A DNA stretch of 64,000 bases from contig NZ_JAEDAE010000001.1 in the NCBI RefSeq assembly GCF_016056375.1, forward strand, positions 62,001 to 126,000, read 5' to 3'. Position 1 is the stretch's first letter. Each line of letters begins with the position of its first letter. The notes beneath the pieces were generated by a model, which saw only the letters and a list, made by a program, of their open reading frames with translations, made no database searches and was not told where the DNA came from. Both the position numbers and the translations under genes were made by a program. This document shows positions 59,162 through 64,000 of this stretch, piece after piece. The stretch is from Hymenobacter negativus. GTDB taxonomy: Bacteria > Bacteroidota > Bacteroidia > Cytophagales > Hymenobacteraceae.

Positions 59162-59740
59162 ATGCTCTCTCTTCTGACTTCGTTCTTAACGGCCGCCGCG
59201 CTGCTGCAAGGCCCGGCCGTGAAACCCCAGCCAGCCACCATCGCCAAGCCCGCCCCTGCGCCGCCCATTCCGTGGTCGGCCACGCGGCGGCTCACGGTGG
59301 CCGACTTCCAGGGACACCCCGGGCCGTCGGACCGGCTGGCAGCCCTCACTTCGGCCGATATCAAGTCGAACGCGGCCTGCCGCGATTTCGTGTTCAGCGC
59401 CACCGTGCAGGCTACGTTCGACCCCAATACCTCGTGGTTTCAAAACCCCAAGCTGGCCTCCGATGCTCTACTGCGCCACGAGCAGCTGCACTTCGACATT
59501 ACTGAAGCCTACGCCCGCCTCATGCGCCAGAAGCTGGCTGCCTTTGCGGCCAAAGCCGATTGCAACAAGCTCCAGCCGGCTTTCAACAACGTGACCAAAG
59601 CCGTGTACGCCGAATGGGACAAGGAGCAGAACCGCTACGACCAGGAAACCGGCCACGGCCTCAACGCCGCCCGCCAGGCCTACTGGGAAAAGCAGACGCA
59701 GCTGAAACTGGAGCAGCTGAAGCCGTTTGCGGTGCAATAA
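59162..59740 (+). CDS. DUF922 secreted metallopeptidase-like protein
   Basis: 192 aa with a weak signal peptide (MLSLLTSFLTAAALLQG). DUF922 features: IPWSATRRLTVADFQGHPGPSDRLAALTSADIKSN and the putative zinc motif LRHEQLHFDITEAYARLMRQKL (HEQLH). The helical C-terminus is charged. Likely periplasmic protease; activity unproven. Confidence 0.85.
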   Translation: MLSLLTSFLTAAALLQGPAVKPQPATIAKPAPAPPIPWSATRRLTVADFQGHPGPSDRLAALTSADIKSNAACRDFVFSATVQATFDPNTSWFQNPKLASDALLRHEQLHFDITEAYARLMRQKLAAFAAKADCNKLQPAFNNVTKAVYAEWDKEQNRYDQETGHGLNAARQAYWEKQTQLKLEQLKPFAVQ

Positions 59741-59750
59741 TTAATTAGGA

Positions 59751-59815
59751 ATCGTCTGTTATCCTGAGCTTGCGAAGGACCTTATCACGTTCGCAAGCTC
59801 AGGATGACAGACGAT
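59751..59815. repeat. Dispersed palindromic element, copy E
   Basis: ATCGTCTGTTATCCTGAGCTTGCGAA and TTCGCAAGCTCAGGATGACAGACGAT are almost perfect inverted complements around GGACCTTATCACG. 65 bp, the most compact copy. It lies just upstream of csaA. Confidence 0.9.
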
Positions 59816-59829
59816 TTCAAACCCACCCC

Positions 59830-60189
59830 ATGACATCCACACCAACTCCCCTCGTTCCCATCTCCTGGGCCGATTTCGAGCGCGTCGACCTGCGCGTGGG
59901 CACCGTGCTGGAGGCGCGGGCTTTTCCGGAGGCACGCCGGCCGGCGTATCAATTGCTGATTGATTTCGGGCCGGAAATCGGCCTCAAAAAGTCCAGCGCC
60001 CAAATCACGCACCACTATACGCCAGAGGCGTTGGTGGGCCGGCAGGTGCTGGCCGTGGTCAACTTCCCGCCCAAGCAAATTGGGAAATTCCGCTCCGAAG
60101 TGCTGGTAACCGGCTTTGCCGATGCCGACGGGCACATTGTGCTGGCCGCCGTGGCCGGGCCGGTCCCCAACGGGCAGCGGCTGGTTTAG
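59830..60189 (+). CDS. csaA: tRNA-binding protein CsaA
   Basis: 119 aa from ATG 59830 ([26 protein letters not shown]). OB-fold tRNA-binding domain: [78 protein letters not shown]. CsaA-type chaperone-like tRNA binder. Its end overlaps the convergent DUF4296 gene by 4 nt. Confidence 0.94.
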   Translation: MTSTPTPLVPISWADFERVDLRVGTVLEARAFPEARRPAYQLLIDFGPEIGLKKSSAQITHHYTPEALVGRQVLAVVNFPPKQIGKFRSEVLVTGFADADGHIVLAAVAGPVPNGQRLV

Positions 60190-60602
60190 TTGGTTTTGGG
60201 GGGCGGGCCCCACTGGTCGGCGGGCTGGTTGGCTTTGGCGGGGTTTAGCCGGGCTTCGCGCTTATTGAGCGTATCGATAACGCCGGCGTAGATTTCGTTC
60301 AAATCCTTGTTGTGAATGCCGTAGTAGCGGTAGCTGCGTTGGAAAGTGGAGTCGGACACTTCGTGTTTCCAAAGCAGATTTTTCTGCTGGGCCAGAAACA
60401 GCGCCCGGGATGAATCGGGCGAAAGATGGCTGCTTTCTATCTGGGCTTCGAGCTGGTGCAGGTCGGCCAGCATCTGGGCCATTTTTTCCCGGGGGACCAA
60501 ATCGGCGGGCAAGGGCGCTTCTTCGGGGCGCTGGCAGGCGGGCAAAACCAGCAGGAGAGGGGCCAGCACCAGGCCCAGGCAGCGGCGGCGGAATGAGTTC
60601 AC
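60186..60602 (-). CDS. DUF4296 lipoprotein
   Basis: 138 aa. Lipobox LVLPAC (C23). DUF4296 features: [59 protein letters not shown] then [17 protein letters not shown]. Likely outer-membrane or periplasmic lipoprotein of unknown role. TAACTTTG on the minus strand (60614-60607) lies very close to the start. Divergent from the DUF58 gene. Confidence 0.9.
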   Translation of the reverse strand: MNSFRRRCLGLVLAPLLLVLPACQRPEEAPLPADLVPREKMAQMLADLHQLEAQIESSHLSPDSSRALFLAQQKNLLWKHEVSDSTFQRSYRYYGIHNKDLNEIYAGVIDTLNKREARLNPAKANQPADQWGPPPKTN

Positions 60603-60638
60603 ACCACAAAGTTAGTCCCGCGCCGTAGCTTCGCCGCC

Positions 60639-61541
60639 ATGAACCCCTCCGTGCCCTCGGCCCTCACCGACCTGGTGCGCCGCCTGCGCCACCTCGAAAT
60701 CCGCATTCGCAAGGCGGTGGAGGCCCAGCTCCAGGGTGATTTTCACTCCGTATTCAAAGGCACGGGCCTCGAATTCGACGATGTGCGGCTTTACCAGTAC
60801 GGCGACGAAGTGCGCGCCATCGACTGGAACGTGAGCAGCAAGGGCCACGGCACCTTCGTGAAAACCTATAAGGAGGAGAAAGAGCAGCAGGTGCTGGTGC
60901 TGCTGGACGTGAGCGGCTCGCTGGACGTAGGTGACGGCCAGCGCCGCAAGCTGGATGTGGCCCGCGACATCGCGGGGCTGCTGGCGCTGTCGGCCGCACG
61001 GCAGGGCTCGGCGCTGGGCCTGCTGGCGTTCAGCGACCAGAAGGAGCTGTATTTACCGCCCGGCAAAGGGCCGCGGGCGGCATATGCGCTCATCAACCGG
61101 CTGTACTCGCTGGTGCCGGTTTCGGCCCGCACGGGGGTGGGGGCGGGCATCCGGCAGGCGCTGGGGCTGCTCAAGCGCCGCAGCCTGGTGGTGCTGGTGT
61201 CCGATTTTATTGACGGCAACTACGAGCGGGAGCTTACCATGCTGGCCCAGCGCCACGACCTGATTGTGGTGCAGCTGCAGGCCCCGCGCGAGCGCACGTT
61301 TCCGGCCCTGGGCATCCTGCCCCTGCGCGACGCTGAAACCGGCCAGGTGCGCTGGGTAAACACCTCCAGCCCCGATTTTCGGGCCCGTATGGAGGCCCAG
61401 GCCGAGCGCCAGGAGGCCGAGCTGGTGAACATCTGCCGCCGCCACCGCACCGGCTTTCTGGCCCTGAGCACGGAGGGCGATTTCGTGCCGCAGCTCGTGA
61501 ACCTGTTTCGGCACCGGCGACAGTCGGGACGGGCGGGGTAG
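60639..61541 (+). CDS. DUF58 protein with vWA-like fold
   Basis: 300 aa. DUF58 signature FHSVFKGTGLEFDDVRLYQYGDEVRAIDWNVSSKGHGTFVKTYKEEKEQQ, then DxSxS metal-site (LLLDVSGSLD), LGLLAFSD, SARTGVGAGIRQAL and VVLVSDFID. This family is normally encoded with MoxR ATPases and Bat (aerotolerance) proteins. Start ATG 60639, with a degenerate TAGCTTCG upstream. The next gene of similar theme may be the one at 63696. Confidence 0.94.
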   Translation: MNPSVPSALTDLVRRLRHLEIRIRKAVEAQLQGDFHSVFKGTGLEFDDVRLYQYGDEVRAIDWNVSSKGHGTFVKTYKEEKEQQVLVLLDVSGSLDVGDGQRRKLDVARDIAGLLALSAARQGSALGLLAFSDQKELYLPPGKGPRAAYALINRLYSLVPVSARTGVGAGIRQALGLLKRRSLVVLVSDFIDGNYERELTMLAQRHDLIVVQLQAPRERTFPALGILPLRDAETGQVRWVNTSSPDFRARMEAQAERQEAELVNICRRHRTGFLALSTEGDFVPQLVNLFRHRRQSGRAG

Positions 61542-61647
61542 GAGGTGGCAGCCAGTCGTTTTGGCTAAGACAAAAGGCATTTTGGTTAAGCCTGCTGTTT
61601 GGGCAGGCGGGACCTTTGTATCGTCAACAAACCGAAATCAACGACTC

Positions 61648-62622
61648 ATGAAAGCAGTAAGAATTCAGGCCTTTGGCGGACCGGAGGTGCTCAACGTAGA
61701 AGACGTGGCGCGGCCGGTGCCGGCGCCAGATGAAATTCTCATCAAGGTGTACGCCAGCGGCGTAAACCCCGTGGACTGGGTGGTGCGGGAGGGCGGTAAC
61801 GACGCGCTGCGAGCCTATCTGACCCTACCCATGACCCTGGGCTGGGACGCGGCCGGCGTGGTGGAGGAGGTGGGCAGCGCCGTCACCGGCTTTCAAAAAG
61901 GCGATGCCGTGTACGGCGAGCCCAATTTCCCCGGCGATGGCAGCTACGCCGAGTACTGCGCGGCCAAAGCCAGCCAGTTTGCCCTGAAACCGAAGATGCT
62001 CAGCTTCACCGAAGCATCCGGGGTGCCGCTGGCCGGCCTCACGGCCTGGACGGGCCTCTTCGAACACGGCCAGTTGCAGGCCGGCCAGCGCGTTCTCATT
62101 CAGGGCGCATCGGGCGGAGTGGGCGGTTTCGCCGTGCAGTTTGCCAAAGCCAAAGGAGCCTACGTCATCGGCACCGCCTCGGCCGGCAACCTCGACTACG
62201 TGCGGCAGCTCGGGGCCGATGAGGTGATTGACTACCGCAGCCAGAAGTTTGAAGACTTGGTGCACGACCTCGACCTCGTGCTGGAAGCCTCGCCGCTGCG
62301 CGACAACGCCGAGCGGGTGAAGGCCATATCGGTGCTGAAAACCGGTGGCACTTTCGTCACCGTCAACCTCGACCATCCCTTCGACGACGCGGTGCATGCG
62401 GCCCTGGCAGCCAAGCAGGCCAGGGGCGAGCTTTCGAACAACCAGCCCCGGCAGGAATGGCTCCAGGAAATTGCCCGACTCATTGACGCGGGCCAGGTGA
62501 AAGTGTTTATCAGCAAGGTATTTCCGCTGGCTGAGGTGGCTGAGGCTCACCGCGAAAGCCAGACCTGGCACGTGCACGGCAAGCTGGTGCTGCAAATCCG
62601 CCCCAACAACGAGCCGGCATGA
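61648..62622 (+). CDS. NADP-dependent quinone oxidoreductase-like MDR protein
   Basis: 324 aa from ATG 61648 (MKAVRIQAFGGPEVLNVEDV). Medium-chain dehydrogenase/reductase without structural zinc cysteines: YASGVNPVDWVVREG, MTLGWDAAGVVEEVGSAVTGFQKGDAVYG, Rossmann loop IQGASGGVGGFAVQFAKAKGAYVIGTAS, and C-terminal VFPLAEVAEAHRESQTWHVHGKLVL. Reduces quinones or alkenals. Its TGA overlaps the ATG of the AraC gene (ATGA). Confidence 0.93.
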   Translation: MKAVRIQAFGGPEVLNVEDVARPVPAPDEILIKVYASGVNPVDWVVREGGNDALRAYLTLPMTLGWDAAGVVEEVGSAVTGFQKGDAVYGEPNFPGDGSYAEYCAAKASQFALKPKMLSFTEASGVPLAGLTAWTGLFEHGQLQAGQRVLIQGASGGVGGFAVQFAKAKGAYVIGTASAGNLDYVRQLGADEVIDYRSQKFEDLVHDLDLVLEASPLRDNAERVKAISVLKTGGTFVTVNLDHPFDDAVHAALAAKQARGELSNNQPRQEWLQEIARLIDAGQVKVFISKVFPLAEVAEAHRESQTWHVHGKLVLQIRPNNEPA

Positions 62623-63527
62623 GGCGCTTCACTACCATCAGCGAGTTTCACGAATTCGTGCAGCTGCCCAAGCCCCAGCACCCGCTCCTGAGCGTGGTAG
62701 ACGTGAGCACCGTGACCCACCGCTACGGCCCGGAGCCCACGAGCATGGTGTTCGAATTCTACTCCATCTCCCTGAAGCGAATGCACAATGTTAACCTCAA
62801 ATACGGGCAGCATTCGTTTGACTTCAACGAAGGCATTATGTCCTTTATGGCCCCCAATCAGGTGTTTAGCATGGCGGTGGCCAACCCGGCTGAAGAGGTG
62901 GAAAAATCGGGGTGGGTTATCTACCTACACCCTGATTTTCTGTGGAACACGCCGCTAGCCAAAACCATACAGCAGCACGATTTCTGGGATTATTCGCTCC
63001 GGGAGGGCCTGTTTCTGTCGGCTCGGGAGGAAGCGGCCATGCTGGCCGTCATCCTCGCCATCCAGCAGGAGTATAACTCGGCCATCGACCGGTTCAGCAA
63101 GCCGATTATCGTTTCGCACATCGAAAGCCTGCTGCAGTACGCCGACCGGTTTTACCACCGCCAGTTCCTTACCCGCGAAAAGGCCAACCACGAAGTGCTC
63201 GAACGGCTGGAAACCCTGCTGCGCACCTACTTCGACGGCAATAATGTCGCCGAACGGGGCCTGCCCACCGTGCAGCACGTGGCCGACGGCCTGCAGCTCT
63301 CGCCCAAATACCTCACCAACCTGCTGCGCGTGCTCACCGGCCAAAACACCCAGCAGCACATTCACGCCCAGCTGATAGCCAAAGCCAAGGAAAAACTATC
63401 GACCACTACGCTCACGGTGAGCGAAATTGCCTACGCGCTGGGCTTCGAGCACGCGCCCTCGTTCAGCAAGCTATTCAAGGCCAAGACCAGCCTGTCGCCG
63501 TTGGAGTTCCGCGCTTCTTTTACTTAA
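62619..63527 (+). CDS. AraC-family transcription regulator
   Basis: 302 aa. N-terminal cupin-like sensing domain (residues 1-150, MFSEFYSISLKRMHN-type strands, GIMSFMAPNQVFS). C-terminal two-helix-turn-helix region: VQHVADGLQLSPKYLTNLLRVLTGQN and LTVSEIAYALGFEHAPSFSKLFKAKTSLSPLEFRA. Overlaps the oxidoreductase gene by 4 nt, so it is probably cotranscribed with it and controls it. Confidence 0.94.
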   Translation: MRRFTTISEFHEFVQLPKPQHPLLSVVDVSTVTHRYGPEPTSMVFEFYSISLKRMHNVNLKYGQHSFDFNEGIMSFMAPNQVFSMAVANPAEEVEKSGWVIYLHPDFLWNTPLAKTIQQHDFWDYSLREGLFLSAREEAAMLAVILAIQQEYNSAIDRFSKPIIVSHIESLLQYADRFYHRQFLTREKANHEVLERLETLLRTYFDGNNVAERGLPTVQHVADGLQLSPKYLTNLLRVLTGQNTQQHIHAQLIAKAKEKLSTTTLTVSEIAYALGFEHAPSFSKLFKAKTSLSPLEFRASFT

Positions 63528-63654
63528 CCCGATTTGCTCCAAACCGGTCGCGGCGCCGCGACAGCTCCGCACCTGAAGTAGAGCAAGGCGTTTGTGGAGC
63601 CAGGAGAAACGCGGCCCAAACCACAACCCGCGTCCCAAAACCGGACGGCGCCGC

Positions 63655-63662
63655 TACATTTG
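63655..63662 (+). promoter_or_regulatory. Promoter -7 element
   Basis: TACATTTG matches TAnnTTTG, 33 nt before ATG 63696. No TTG at the expected distance. Confidence 0.45.
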
Positions 63663-63695
63663 GGCCATTGCCGCCCGTTGGCCGCCCTGCCCGTT

Positions 63696-64000
63696 ATGTC
63701 CTTTTGCTTTCTTCCGCGTTTGTGCCGGCTGCTCCCGCTGCTGCTGCTGCTGCTGCCGGGGCTGGCACTGGCCCAAACCACTCCGCCGCCCATTCCGCAG
63801 GGCCGCTTTCTGAAGCAGACCGTGTTGGTGGGCGAGCCGCTCGACTACGAACTGCGCTACGAGCACGCGCCCGATTTGGAAGTGGTGTTTCCCGATTCGC
63901 TGGCCAGGTTTGCGCCGTTTGAGTACGCGGGCAAGACCTTTTACCCCACCCGCACCCGGCGCGGCATCAGCCTCGACCGCGCTGTGTACCACCTGCGCAC
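63696..64000 (+). CDS. Secreted protein, BatD-like start (partial, cut by window end)
   Basis: 101 complete codons from ATG 63696, open to the last base. Signal peptide with a run of leucines (LLPLLLLLLPGLALAQ). The mature part begins QTTPPPIPQGRF, then LVGEPLDYELRYEHAPDLEVVFPDSLARFAPFEYAG, a beta-sandwich style seen at the start of BatD-like and related envelope proteins encoded beside DUF58 genes. The assignment rests on that resemblance and the DUF58 gene at 60639; the missing C-terminus would decide it. Confidence 0.6.
   Translation, partial: MSFCFLPRLCRLLPLLLLLLPGLALAQTTPPPIPQGRFLKQTVLVGEPLDYELRYEHAPDLEVVFPDSLARFAPFEYAGKTFYPTRTRRGISLDRAVYHLR

Noticed and set aside
1-64000. Prophage, integron, insertion sequence or antiphage defence island
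   Set aside because: No integrase, transposase, phage structural gene, or recognised defence gene is encoded; the only mobile-like DNA is short non-coding repeats.

Overview
The window is GC-rich bacterial chromosome, almost certainly Bacteroidota and most like Hymenobacter or another Cytophagales member. The support is a type IX secretion plug-domain lipoprotein, DUF3276 (PUR-alpha-like), DUF3822 next to coaD, DUF4296, DUF58, DUF1573 and DUF5103 families, menaquinone synthesis, and promoters of the Bacteroidota form TTG-N19/20-TAnnTTTG. I see no rRNA, complete tRNA, CRISPR array, prophage, plasmid gene or transposase gene.

Layout. 0-3.3 kb: a minus-strand run of an ABA4-like membrane protein, a second membrane protein and a LytS/LytTR two-component pair. 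3.4-6.9 kb: envelope proteins, including a PEGA-like/trypsin-like lipoprotein. 6.9-12.7 kb: menaquinone genes (thioesterase, menF, menD, menB in a tight run; menE separate); menC lies about 40 kb away at 52.3 kb. 12.9-17.1 kb: histidine phosphatase, pyruvate dehydrogenase E2 with two lipoyl domains, HslV and a bacterial deoxyhypusine-synthase-like enzyme. 17.2-26.9 kb: DUF937-OmpA protein, a trans-sulfuration PLP enzyme, an AraC/SDR pair, small membrane proteins, DUF58, PUR-alpha-like protein and YchF. 27-36.6 kb: M48 protease, lipoproteins, ABC-F ATPase and a large AsmA-like protein. 36.7-50.8 kb: mostly housekeeping and repair genes (DinB-like, 2H phosphoesterase, AlkA-like glycosylase, metallophosphatases, antiporter, threonine aldolase, two Nudix proteins, CoaD, hotdog thioesterase, RecD-like helicase, DUF1573). 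50.9-64 kb: aspartyl protease, menC, a KGG-motif protein, an ergothioneine pair (egtB-egtD) followed by a PLP aminotransferase, MATE pump, DUF922, CsaA, DUF4296, DUF58, an oxidoreductase/AraC pair and the start of a secreted protein cut by the window edge.

What stands out is small non-coding DNA rather than one large new system. Several families of short palindromic elements are scattered between genes. One family (about 105 bp, ends like TTGTCATCCTGAGC) has five clear copies and at least three degenerate ones. Two reading frames appear to carry such DNA in frame within interdomain linkers: a hairpin in the LytTR regulator, and the 3' part of a tRNA-Ser (anticodon arm through T arm) inside menD. 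Other points to check are the deoxyhypusine-synthase-like enzyme in a bacterium, a PLP enzyme beside egtBD, a diverged tandem pair of tiny membrane proteins, three AT-richer orphan genes and a 73-bp near-perfect palindrome. All functional calls come from reading motifs; no database search was run.
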